Shown piece by piece: positions 1-8,020 of a stretch of DNA of 64,000 bases. The position numbers and the translations under genes were made by a program. This DNA is from CAVVDY01 sp963815775 (GTDB lineage Bacteria; Acidobacteriota; Terriglobia; Terriglobales; Acidobacteriaceae): contig CAWFIB010000007.1 in the NCBI GenBank assembly GCA_963815775.1, positions 85,637 to 149,636 on the forward strand, given 5' to 3'. How positions within the stretch are numbered: the stretch's first letter is position 1; each line of letters begins with the position of its first letter. Below the pieces are notes generated by a model. The model was not told the origin of the DNA, did no database searches, and was given only the letters and a program-made list of their open reading frames with translations.

Positions 1-1076
1 TCGTGGGCGATGACGCTCGCCGCCGACCACGCCACAGCGGCGGTATTAGAGGGAAATGAATTTCCTCCGTAAAAAAATTTGCCTTTGTTGTCGCCGGTAA
101 ATGGGCGCTCGCGCTGCGTCATGTATTGAAAAGCGGTCGAAATAGCGGAGGAATCGATAGCAGCTTCCCCGACGAGAAAGCCGGTCTCGCGCTGGTGTTC
201 GTTCTTGTTGGCCTGGCCGAGTAAAAATAAGCCTCCGCCGACTCCCACCAGGCCCAGCGCTGCGGCTGTAGATCCCCGCGAGGCCAGCTTGATGGTATTC
301 GGCGAGGTTGGCAAATGGCCCTCGATCGCCGTGTCACTTCCTACCAAGAGCGCTGTACCGATGGTTGCCGGAACATAGAAGTAGAGGCTCGGTACCCTGG
401 CACGGCCCGGCAGCGTCCAGAATGCCTTCTGGTCTTCCAGAAGATACTTTGGCAGCGAACTGACCTTTAAGCTCGAAGTCTCCTGGTATGCCGGGGCCGA
501 TGTGCTGGAAGCAGTGGGATTGACGGTTGCGGGCATAGCAGGAGGGCTCGCCTCCGCCCCGGTCTCTGGAGCCGTACGAACTGACCCCGGCGCTGCCACT
601 GCCGGCTGAGTTGCCGTCTTCGCCTCCGATTCCCCAACCGAAGGCGCCGGATTCTTCCCTTTGTCACTTTCTGCCACTGCGCCTGAGGCCGGCAGAGCGA
701 GTGGCTGCTTCAACGTATCAGCAGTGGTTTGTGCCAATGACATCAGCCACCGCGAGGCTTCTTTGGCGAAAATGGGATCAGTTTCGATGCGGGCAAAGAG
801 CATGGCATCGGTGATCGATTGCTGGCTGACCTGCGCTCCCGCACTCTTCATTTGCTTCGCCAGATAGGTCTTTACCACGGGAACCAGTTCGGGATGATCG
901 CGCAACAGCTTGGTTAGCCGGTCGCTCTCTGTCTTTGAAGCGGCGACGCTCTGGGTTTCCGCAGGTGTACTATGCACGACACTCGAGCCAGATTGAACTT
1001 GCCCTTGCACGCAGGGTAGCGTGCTTGTCCAAACCAGGGCCAACGCCAAGGATTTTCTGGTCCATCGCGCAACCAC
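1..1076 (-). CDS. PAP2-superfamily phosphatase-like protein, 3'-truncated by window edge
   Basis: The minus strand is open from a GTG at 1076 to the left edge, giving about 358 residues with no stop. A signal-peptide-like start (hydrophobic SLALALVW) is followed by an alpha-helical module at residues 53-113 around 'DHPELVP', a Pro/Ala/Thr-rich linker, a segment reading 'LPKYLLEDQKAFWT', a Gly-rich hydrophobic stretch 'AALGLVGVGGGLFLLG', and then 'TQRERPF' and 'SFPSNTAAVAWSAASVIAH'. The last two match the KxxxxxxRP and PSGH signatures of PAP2 lipid phosphatases, except that PSGH reads PSNT, so its histidine is missing. The third signature (SRxxxxxHxxxD) lies outside the window. The gene starts 63 bp downstream of the SLBB exporter, on the same strand, so it probably acts on lipid-linked precursors of the exported polysaccharide. 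The GTG start is the least certain part. Confidence 0.72.
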   Translation of the reverse strand, partial: MVARWTRKSLALALVWTSTLPCVQGQVQSGSSVVHSTPAETQSVAASKTESDRLTKLLRDHPELVPVVKTYLAKQMKSAGAQVSQQSITDAMLFARIETDPIFAKEASRWLMSLAQTTADTLKQPLALPASGAVAESDKGKNPAPSVGESEAKTATQPAVAAPGSVRTAPETGAEASPPAMPATVNPTASSTSAPAYQETSSLKVSSLPKYLLEDQKAFWTLPGRARVPSLYFYVPATIGTALLVGSDTAIEGHLPTSPNTIKLASRGSTAAALGLVGVGGGLFLLGQANKNEHQRETGFLVGEAAIDSSAISTAFQYMTQRERPFTGDNKGKFFYGGNSFPSNTAAVAWSAASVIAH

Positions 1077-1139
1077 ACTACAAGTCAAGCTGGAAGGCTC
1101 CGAAAAGGAATGCAAAGTTCCGACGACATGAGTACCGAA

Positions 1140-4118
1140 TTACAACTGAGCTACGGCAGCCGCTGCGATCGCAAGAGAAGCAAGGAATTGAGCTGTCTCC
1201 AGCGTAGTTTTCCATGCAGAGGAACCGGTGACGAACTTCTCGGGAACCACCAGAACATCTCCCGGTTGCATTTTGGTGGCAAGTACACCGCCTGAAAACC
1301 AGCCTTCGCTCCCCCCCGAAGAAACTACAGAGCCATTGGCGCGAATGATATAGATGCCTTTCTTGTTTGCCAGTTGGGTAGGGCCTCCGGCTTGCTTTAG
1401 ATACCACGAAGCCGTCTTGCCTGGTTTGTAGCTTATGGCATTGGCGTTGTAGACCTGGCCATAGGACAAGACGAAGTTCGGTTTCTTGGGTACGGTAATG
1501 ACGTCTCCGGCACGCAAACTGATGTCTGCCGTAGTGTTCTCCCAATCCGCGATGTTCGATGTGACGTTGATGACCAGCCGGCCCGGCACCGGTTGGTTCT
1601 GGAGCCCGGCGATGGCCTGCTGCCGCTGGCTCTGTACCGCTTGCAAGACGGCTGCCTGGTCTTGTCCCGTGGTGTTGGGGGAGATACGCACGGTAGGCGA
1701 GGTCAACTGGAGACGGTTGATCAACTCCTGCCGTCCCCTTTCCTCCAGTTTGCGGACATCCTCACGTTCCAGCACGATGCCGGGTGCATAGGCGGCAGAG
1801 CGGAAGCCCCCCACTCGCTTCACGAAGGTACTCAACTTTTCGCCTTCATTAATGCCATAGCTGCCTGGATAGAGCACCTCGCCCTTGATGGTGACGGAGC
1901 GCCCTATGTCGTTCCAACCCGGAATCTGCAGGATGGTCAGCACGTCGCCCGGCTTAAGATGAGCATCCGCTGCTGCATCTCCCGTGACGGCGGCGCCGAT
2001 GCGCACCGTCTTTTGGTCTGTCACCACGCGCTGTCCATTCTCCACGACGTAGCTTGCCAGCGTTGCCGAGTCCAGATACGCGCTGCGGTTGAATCCGCCC
2101 GCCATTTTCACCAGGTCTGACGCAGTCAGTCCGGCACTCATCGGGTATTGCCCAGGCCGCAGCACCTGACCGTAAATGGCAACTTTCGGCGCATCGATTT
2201 CATAACGCCCGAAGATGCGGACGGTGTCGAACGCTTGCAGAGGGATGGCCTCACTGCCCCCGAGTACGTCCGTCAGATTGAACTCCAGGGTGACAGGCCG
2301 ATAATCCGGCGGCAACAGGCGAACGATTTCAGCGTGTGCGGCAGGCTCCGGAAGGACGTCCTGGTAGCTCTTCACCAGGTCAGATATTTTCATTCCCGGC
2401 TGGAAGGGATAGGGACCGGGCCGGTACACGTGGCCCTGAAGGTAGACCGTCTGGTTCTTGTAGGGATCGATGGCTCCCACATAGATACGGTCTCCGTCCT
2501 GCACCATGAAGGGAGAGGCTTCATCGGCAACCGCGGTGCCTGATTTCGATATCGGGAGGGGAACCTTCAGACTCACCCGTTGCTCATGTGGTTCGACGCG
2601 CTCCACTCTGGCCTCGGTCAGCGAAGCGGAGACGGTGACGCCGCCGGCCATATCAATCACGTCCGAAAGCCGGTCCGTCTTGTCCTTCAGTTCATAGACG
2701 GCCGGACGCCGAACGGTTCCCGAGACTCCTACCTGCGGGCCGGCGGCAGGAACCATAATCGTGTCGCCAGGCTCCAGATGCTCGATAGCCTTCCTGACTC
2801 CAAAAATCAGAAGGTCGTACAGATCCTGCTGGCTGATCAGAGTGGTGCCGCGATAGTGCTGCACCACGCGCATCGAGCCGGCCGCGGTAGGACCTCCTGC
2901 CGCATACAGGGCGTTTAACGGCGTTGACAGCGAACTGATGTCGTAGGCTCCCGGCCGCTGTACGTAGCCCACCACATACACTCGCACTGTCCTCAGCCGG
3001 GCCACCGAGAGAGCGATCTTCGCATCGTGGAATTGCGGCTGCATTTGGGCTTGCACCCGCTTTTGTGCATCCTCCAGGGTGAATCCGGCCACGGTGATGG
3101 GGCCGACGTCGGGCAGCGAGATGCGGCCTGCGCGGTCCACCACTCGAATGAGTTGCTGCGATATGCCTCCCCAGATGTCAACCACCAGGGTGTCCCCGGT
3201 CCCCAATACGTAATCCGGGCCGGCCGGCAGATCCATTGGAAACTTGTCCAAACCTACGACATCAGGCCGGAAGATATCGGCGCCGAATCGCTTGAGGGGT
3301 TGGCCCTGAACCTCATAGCGCCGGTAGAGGTCGGCGGTGGACGGCAGTCCCGGATACGGATTCTGTTGCGGTATGGTCTTGGGAAATAGTGGCGCGGGCT
3401 CGGCCACGGCGGAAGGTTGAGTTGGCCGTCCCACCCGGCCCGGATATCCCTGCGTCGTCGTTTCGGGCGAAACCGGTCCGGCCTGCGTGGCCTGCTCACC
3501 ATTGGTTCCTTCGGCTGTTCCTGCTCCCGCTTGCGGCACTGCATAACCCGGCGGCTGCGGATATTGCGCTCCGGGATACTGTGGTGGCGGGTACTGTCCC
3601 TGCGGATACTGTGCCTGGGGATTCTGCGGCGGCGGATACTGTGCCTGCGGATACTGTGCTTCAGGATACGTCCCCGCCGGATACGGTTGTCCGGTGGTTG
3701 GTGGCATGCCTCCGCTTTCGGACAGCCGGCCTTGGGCGCTGGTCAAAGCTTGTGACCACCGCTGTGCCTGCTCCTCCGTGATAAAGCCCCGGTTCACCAT
3801 CAAACGAATGGCTTCAGCGCGGAATGCCGGATCGGATTGCAGGCGTCCCATGAGGACTTCGTCGCTGATGGACTGAGCCGTGATGGCGCTGCCCTGCTCT
3901 CCCAGCTTGTCCGCCAATAGTGATTTCAACTCAGAGGCGACTTCGGGATGTTCAGACAAATACGTTCTGAGTTCCGAAAATGAGGTCTGGATCGAGTCGC
4001 TGGCCCCAACGCCGGGATTATTGGCTTGCGCCACCAATGGCATGGCCTGCAAGCAGAACAGCAGGCAGGCAAGAAATAGCGAACAGTGTTTCTGGAGACG
4101 TGGAAGAAGCATGTGCAT
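1140..4118 (-). CDS. SLBB-domain polysaccharide export outer membrane protein (Wza-like)
   Basis: A long exopolysaccharide/capsule export protein of about 992 residues. A signal peptide (LFLACLLFCLQAMPLVAQA) is followed by a helical module (residues 49-110, around 'EHPEVAS') that recurs in the downstream PAP2 gene, then a Pro/Tyr/Gln-rich linker. The Poly_export domain begins near 'DYVLGTGDTLVVDIWGG', and several SLBB beta-grasp repeats follow, recognisable by 'V.GYVQRPGAYD', 'LQGHVYRPGPY', 'IYGQVLRPGQYP' and 'IKGEVLYPGSYG'. The C-terminus is a hydrophobic Ala-rich helix. Wza-type proteins form the outer-membrane exit channel; this one is much longer than the usual 350-400 residues and resembles the multi-SLBB form. 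An upstream in-frame ATG at 4184 lies inside the tetR-like gene; 4118 is preferred because it puts the signal peptide near the N-terminus, although its Shine-Dalgarno sequence is poor. Confidence 0.85.
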   Translation of the reverse strand: MHMLLPRLQKHCSLFLACLLFCLQAMPLVAQANNPGVGASDSIQTSFSELRTYLSEHPEVASELKSLLADKLGEQGSAITAQSISDEVLMGRLQSDPAFRAEAIRLMVNRGFITEEQAQRWSQALTSAQGRLSESGGMPPTTGQPYPAGTYPEAQYPQAQYPPPQNPQAQYPQGQYPPPQYPGAQYPQPPGYAVPQAGAGTAEGTNGEQATQAGPVSPETTTQGYPGRVGRPTQPSAVAEPAPLFPKTIPQQNPYPGLPSTADLYRRYEVQGQPLKRFGADIFRPDVVGLDKFPMDLPAGPDYVLGTGDTLVVDIWGGISQQLIRVVDRAGRISLPDVGPITVAGFTLEDAQKRVQAQMQPQFHDAKIALSVARLRTVRVYVVGYVQRPGAYDISSLSTPLNALYAAGGPTAAGSMRVVQHYRGTTLISQQDLYDLLIFGVRKAIEHLEPGDTIMVPAAGPQVGVSGTVRRPAVYELKDKTDRLSDVIDMAGGVTVSASLTEARVERVEPHEQRVSLKVPLPISKSGTAVADEASPFMVQDGDRIYVGAIDPYKNQTVYLQGHVYRPGPYPFQPGMKISDLVKSYQDVLPEPAAHAEIVRLLPPDYRPVTLEFNLTDVLGGSEAIPLQAFDTVRIFGRYEIDAPKVAIYGQVLRPGQYPMSAGLTASDLVKMAGGFNRSAYLDSATLASYVVENGQRVVTDQKTVRIGAAVTGDAAADAHLKPGDVLTILQIPGWNDIGRSVTIKGEVLYPGSYGINEGEKLSTFVKRVGGFRSAAYAPGIVLEREDVRKLEERGRQELINRLQLTSPTVRISPNTTGQDQAAVLQAVQSQRQQAIAGLQNQPVPGRLVINVTSNIADWENTTADISLRAGDVITVPKKPNFVLSYGQVYNANAISYKPGKTASWYLKQAGGPTQLANKKGIYIIRANGSVVSSGGSEGWFSGGVLATKMQPGDVLVVPEKFVTGSSAWKTTLETAQFLASLAIAAAAVAQL
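3540..3689 (-). repeat. Imperfect Pro-Tyr-Gln repeats within the SLBB gene
   Basis: This stretch encodes degenerate repeats of the type 'QYPPPQ', 'AQYPQ' and 'GQYPPPQYP', about 50 residues in all, between the N-terminal helical module and the Poly_export domain. On the DNA level it is a run of related 'ggatactgtg' units. It is probably a flexible spacer and a place where copy number could vary. Confidence 0.7.
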
Positions 4119-4140
4119 GGAAGTATCGGCTTGTCGAGGA

Positions 4141-4758
4141 TTAGACAGCGCGTCTGCCCGGGGCTTGCTGTTTCTGGAGCGCATTCAACAGAAAGCGAGT
4201 GTACTCGGGAGTTTTCTGGTCCTGAACTTCAGAGAAGAATGGCTGCAGGGTGTAGTGTGCCCCCACCGCTCCGGCCAGCCCCAATGTCGCCACCACGGGA
4301 TCGAAGTCTTCAATCATGCCCTTCGAGGCACAGCGCCGGAAGTACGAGTTGATGGCGTCAAAAATCGGGCCCAGGTGTTCCCCCAGCAGCCGCTCGGCGC
4401 CGGCCAGCTCAAAGCTCGCCACGTACAGCAGGCGCATCAACTCCGGCGGCCGGAACATGTTTTCGGTGATGAAGGCAACAATCATGGGAATGACGGTTTG
4501 CGGATCGGCATCGGAGGAAAGCCCCTGCTGCAACTCGCGATTCAGCTTGACGCCATTGAGCCGTGAGTCCGCCGCCGCCCAAAACAAATCGGTCTTCCTG
4601 GGAAAGTGACGAAATAAGGTGGCCTCATTGACGTTCGCCAGGTTAGCTATGTCGCGCGTGCTGGTGCCTTTGAACCCATGTTGCGCAAACAGCTGCACTG
4701 CGGCCTCAATAATTCGCGCCTCGGTTATGTTCCGAGCCAAACTCTTCTTGGCGGACAT
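4141..4758 (-). CDS. TetR/AcrR family transcriptional regulator
   Basis: A 205-residue regulator. The N-terminal helix-turn-helix is clear: 'ARIIEAAVQLFAQHGFKGTS', then 'TRDIANLANVNEATLFRHF', the standard TetR DNA-binding layout at residues 10-55. The remainder is a helical ligand-binding domain with no recognisable effector specificity. The ATG at 4758 has a good Shine-Dalgarno sequence (GAGG, spacing about 8); an ATG 24 bp upstream is less well placed. The stop at 4141 lies 22 bp upstream of the preferred SLBB start, so regulator and exporter are probably co-transcribed and the regulator probably controls its own exopolysaccharide operon. Confidence 0.85.
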   Translation of the reverse strand: MSAKKSLARNITEARIIEAAVQLFAQHGFKGTSTRDIANLANVNEATLFRHFPRKTDLFWAAADSRLNGVKLNRELQQGLSSDADPQTVIPMIVAFITENMFRPPELMRLLYVASFELAGAERLLGEHLGPIFDAINSYFRRCASKGMIEDFDPVVATLGLAGAVGAHYTLQPFFSEVQDQKTPEYTRFLLNALQKQQAPGRRAV

Positions 4759-4976
4759 GTTGTTACCTCGGTATTCGTTCATTCGTCCGAATTGCTGGTT
4801 CGCGCACCCCGGTAGGTTGCCGGCGGACGGAAGGTGGGTTGATCGAAGGGGCTTCGCGACTTACGAGGGGAAAGGAGCTTTGTGCCAATAGACAAAGCTT
4901 CGCTTGTCTCACTTAGGTAAGACGCTTTCCACTTGGGCGGGCGGGACCGCGCTGGGCGCGTAACCAGGCGTCGTAG

Positions 4977-5007
4977 AAAGTAAGAGTGAGTCTTTTTGCC
5001 TTACTTT
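4977..5007. promoter_or_regulatory. 8-bp inverted repeat upstream of tetR-type gene
   Basis: AAAGTAAG at 4977-4984 pairs with CTTACTTT at 5000-5007, 15 bp apart. It lies in the gene-free stretch 4759-5366 between the divergent TetR and HEAT genes. A further imperfect dyad (AGACAA...TTGTCT) sits at 4890-4909. These are candidate operators; function is inferred only from symmetry and position. Confidence 0.35.
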
Positions 5008-5058
5008 GCCGGTATCGTCACTAGCAGCTTTGACGACGGCTGCCAAGGTACTCCTGCT

Positions 5059-5080
5059 CGCGTGCAACCGCTTGCACGCG
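5059..5080. promoter_or_regulatory. Perfect 9-bp inverted repeat, candidate operator or hairpin
   Basis: CGCGTGCAA, a 4-nt spacer CCGC, and TTGCACGCG form a perfect dyad. No T-run follows, so it is unlikely to be a terminator. It lies midway in the divergent intergenic region between the TetR regulator and the HEAT-repeat gene. Confidence 0.45.
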
Positions 5081-5136
5081 GATTCATAACCCCAGCTTTG
5101 GCAATGCTGAAGGCTATTCTCGAATGTTCCCTATGT

Positions 5137-5150
5137 CAAGGTTAACCTTG
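5137..5150. promoter_or_regulatory. 14-bp perfect palindrome CAAGGTTAACCTTG
   Basis: A gapless palindrome of 14 bp in the region between the divergent TetR and HEAT genes. TetR-family proteins commonly bind palindromes of about this size, so it is a reasonable candidate operator, but no second copy was seen next to another gene here. Confidence 0.45.
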
Positions 5151-5366
5151 TCATTAATCGGCGTTTTGACCACTGGTGCAAATGCCATTGCAACAGCGTG
5201 TGCGCACTAAGTTTCGCGCCCATCATGCATGAATCGGACTGTTGGCTTTCCCGCGTGCTCGATTTGCGTCGCGCGGTTTCTGGTGGCAAATTTGCTGGCG
5301 AATCCGCAGCGGCAATCCTAAACTGATCCACTCAGCCTTTTTCAACGCTTGATTACAGGAGAAATC

Positions 5367-6233
5367 GTGAATCGATTACTGGTTGCACTGGGGCTATTTT
5401 TGACGATGGGTGTCCCAGCATTCGCTCACCAGACGGCCAATCCTAATTCCAACCTTAGCCCCAAGGTCCAGGCCTGGACGATTCTGGACAACGGGGTCGC
5501 CAACTCCAGCTACGAAAAGCGTTCCAAAGCCGTGCAAGTGCTCGGGCTGCTGAAGGACGACAAGGAAGCCGAGAGCATGGCCCTCAAGGCACTGGCTGAC
5601 GAGCGTCCTGAGGTCCGTGCGGCTGCCGCTGCCGCGCTGGGAAACATGGGCGCCAAGAGTGCCATTCCCGACTTGCGCAAGATGTTTGAGGACAAAGATG
5701 TCACCGTGATCCTGGCCGCGGCGCGTGCCTTGCTCGACCTGGGCGACAAGGATGGTTACAACGTCTATTACGCCATCCTCACCGGTGAAACCAAGACCGG
5801 CAAGGGACTGCTGGACGAGCAGAAGAAAATGCTCAAAGATCCTCGGAAGATGGCCCAGTTTGGCTTTGAGACCGGCATAGGATTTATTCCCTTTGCCGGT
5901 GTTGGCTGGACGGCCTTCAAGACGCTCCGCAAGGACGACGTCTCGCCGATCCTGGCGGCCTCGGCTCTGACCCTGGCGAACGATCCTGACCCCAAGAGCG
6001 GACAGGCACTGGTCGATGCCGCGGACGGCAATAAGAGCTGGATTGTGCGTGCCGCCGCCTTGAACGCGCTCGCCAAACGAGGCGATCCCAAGCTCATCAA
6101 AGCTCCTGAAGACGGATTAACCGACGAGAAAGAAGAAGTACAGTACTCGGCTGCTGCGGCCGTGATCCGGCTCAGCGATATCGCCGAGCAGGGTGCAAGA
6201 CATGCCCCCGCCCGGCACGGCCGGAAAAAGTAG
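5367..6233 (+). CDS. Secreted HEAT-repeat protein
   Basis: A 288-residue protein with a signal peptide (LLVALGLFLTMGVPAFAH) followed by HEAT-like helical repeats, for example 'AESMALKALADERPEVRAAA' and 'SAIPDLRKMFEDKDVTVILA', and further copies towards the C-terminus ('IVRAAALNALAKRGDPKLIK'). HEAT repeats mediate protein-protein contacts; no catalytic motif is visible. The start is GTG at 5367, with AGGAG six bases upstream; an in-frame TTG at 5349 precedes the ribosome binding site and is rejected. It is followed after 64 bp by an amidohydrolase gene on the same strand, but no functional link can be read from the sequence. Confidence 0.8.
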   Translation: MNRLLVALGLFLTMGVPAFAHQTANPNSNLSPKVQAWTILDNGVANSSYEKRSKAVQVLGLLKDDKEAESMALKALADERPEVRAAAAAALGNMGAKSAIPDLRKMFEDKDVTVILAAARALLDLGDKDGYNVYYAILTGETKTGKGLLDEQKKMLKDPRKMAQFGFETGIGFIPFAGVGWTAFKTLRKDDVSPILAASALTLANDPDPKSGQALVDAADGNKSWIVRAAALNALAKRGDPKLIKAPEDGLTDEKEEVQYSAAAAVIRLSDIAEQGARHAPARHGRKK

Positions 6234-6297
6234 GGCCCGATCCCAGCGGTTCGATACTGGATCTTGCCACATTGGTATGCGACTGGAAGCGTGATCT

Positions 6298-7629
6298 ATG
6301 AAACGCAGGCTGTTTGTTCTCTCCCTTGGTTTGGCTGCTTGCTCGCTTATATGGGCACAGAGCGGGCCAAATTCGCCTTCGGCTCCCGCGGTGACGGTGA
6401 TTCGGGCCGGCACTCTTATCGACCCGGCCTCCGGCCAGACGAAGCACAATCAGGTGATCCTCATTCGCGGGAACCGCGTCGAGAACGTTGGCGACGCCGG
6501 CTCCCCGATTCCGGCGGGCGCGAAGGTCATTGACCTGTCGAACCTGACCGTTCTGCCGGGCATGATCGAGTCGCACACCCACATCTTTCTGCAAGGTGAA
6601 GACCCGGCGCTCGGCGGGTACGACATTCAATTGCTGAAATTTCCTCTCGCCTATCGCGCTGCCCGGGCTACGGTGTCGGCGCGCCGCGCGTTGGAGCAGG
6701 GCTTTACCACCATCCGCGACATGGAAACCGAGGGCGCAGGCTACGGTGATGTTGGCATCAAGATGGCCGTCAATGAGGGGCGCATTCCCGGCCCGCGCAT
6801 CTTCACCACCACGCGCGCTATATCGACCACGGGCGGCTACCCGCTCGAAGGCTATGCGCCGGAGATCACGGTACCGAAGGGGGTGCAGATCATTGACGGG
6901 CCCGTGGAGGCGCGCAAGGCGGCGCGTGAGCAGCTTGACCACGGCGCTGACTGGATCAAGGTCTACATGACGCACCGCTCCTGGGTCGACAAGAACGGCA
7001 ACCTGGTCTCGCAACCCACGCTGACCCTGGAGGAAATCAAGGCCATCACCGATGAAGCGCACGGCTGGGGACACAAGGTGGCCTGCCACGCCTACAGCGG
7101 TGAGGGCCTGCAACGTGCGCTCGACGGCGGCTGCGATTCAATTGAACACGGATTGCTCCTCAGCGATGCACAGATTGCGCAGATGAAGCGCGAGGGCATT
7201 TGGTACTGCCCGACGATTGCCATCTATTACAAGGAGTGGGCGCCGGAGAACACTCCGGACGGCAAGCGCGATCGGGCGCGGGCCGCCGACCACGAGGTGT
7301 CCTTCAAGAAGGCCTTGCAGGCGGGACTGAAGATCGTCTACGGCACCGACGTGGGCGGCTTCTCCTGGGACCAGCCTATTGCCCAGGACTTTCCCTACAT
7401 GGTGAAGTTCGGCATGTCGCCGCTGGAGGCTCTGCGCTCGGCCACCATCCGCCCCGCGGAAATGCTGGACATGACGGGACAGATCGGCGTGATTGCCCCA
7501 GGCTCTTACGCCGATATCATTGCCGTCGAAGGCGATCCGCTGACCAATATCGAAGCGCTGGGCAAGGTGCAGTTCGTCATGAAAGGCGGGCAGGTATTCA
7601 AGACAGTGGCTGGGCCAAGCTCGCGCTAA
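6298..7629 (+). CDS. Metal-dependent amidohydrolase family protein (imidazolonepropionase-like), secreted
   Basis: A 443-residue enzyme of the amidohydrolase superfamily. A signal peptide (LFVLSLGLAACSLIWAQ) suggests export. The metal-binding motif HxH is in 'MIESHTHIF', the bridging lysine is probably in 'GADWIKVYMTH', later metal histidines are in 'KVACHAYSGEG' and 'SIEHGLLL', and the catalytic aspartate is in 'VYGTDVGG'. The C-terminal 'PGSYADIIAVEGDPL' strand is typical of the composite beta domain. Relatives hydrolyse C-N bonds in cyclic amides or dipeptides (the Xaa-Pro/Xaa-Arg dipeptidase-like group), and the substrate cannot be told from sequence. It seems monocistronic. Confidence 0.88.
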   Translation: MKRRLFVLSLGLAACSLIWAQSGPNSPSAPAVTVIRAGTLIDPASGQTKHNQVILIRGNRVENVGDAGSPIPAGAKVIDLSNLTVLPGMIESHTHIFLQGEDPALGGYDIQLLKFPLAYRAARATVSARRALEQGFTTIRDMETEGAGYGDVGIKMAVNEGRIPGPRIFTTTRAISTTGGYPLEGYAPEITVPKGVQIIDGPVEARKAAREQLDHGADWIKVYMTHRSWVDKNGNLVSQPTLTLEEIKAITDEAHGWGHKVACHAYSGEGLQRALDGGCDSIEHGLLLSDAQIAQMKREGIWYCPTIAIYYKEWAPENTPDGKRDRARAADHEVSFKKALQAGLKIVYGTDVGGFSWDQPIAQDFPYMVKFGMSPLEALRSATIRPAEMLDMTGQIGVIAPGSYADIIAVEGDPLTNIEALGKVQFVMKGGQVFKTVAGPSSR

Positions 7630-7914
7630 GCCCCGAAAAAGCTCCGGTCTCTTTTAGCCCAGTACTGCATCTATAATTGTGAATTGTTTCCGACCTCCGC
7701 AGCCTAACCGGCATACCGATGGCTACGGCGGCGGTGTTCAGCCGTTTTCAGGCGCAAATGGCGTTTTGATGCGGCAAGCGTAAACGGCTGGACCGAGGGT
7801 GTGGAGGGAAACGTCCACGCCTCCCGTGCTTGGAAAGGAAGCAGACGCAACGCGTGGACGTTTCTCGCCCCGCTGTCCTCTCCTTATTCTCAGCGCAAAA
7901 TCGAAACCACGTGC

Positions 7915-8007
7915 TTCGCTGTTCGCCTTTCGCTCTTCGCCAGATTTCGGAGAGAGCTGATCTTGGCGCCCAGGTTGTCTGGCGAAAAGCGAAGAGCCAA
8001 GAGCGAA
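7915..8007. repeat. Imperfect 30-bp inverted repeat just upstream of moaA
   Basis: The arm at 7915-7944 (TTCGCT...CTTCGCCAGA) is largely the reverse complement of 7978-8007 (TCTGGCGAAAAGCG...GAGCGAA), separated by 33 bp and ending 13 bp before the moaA GTG. It could fold in the moaA leader RNA or be a REP-like intergenic element. The rest of the gene-free stretch 7630-8020 shows nothing recognisable, and it does not match the molybdenum-cofactor riboswitch. Confidence 0.5.
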
Positions 8008-8020
8008 TGGCGGCATCAGC

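Noticed and set aside
6172..7113. Antisense 313-residue frame opposite the amidohydrolase
   Set aside because: Shadow of a gene with clear metal-binding motifs; no support of its own.
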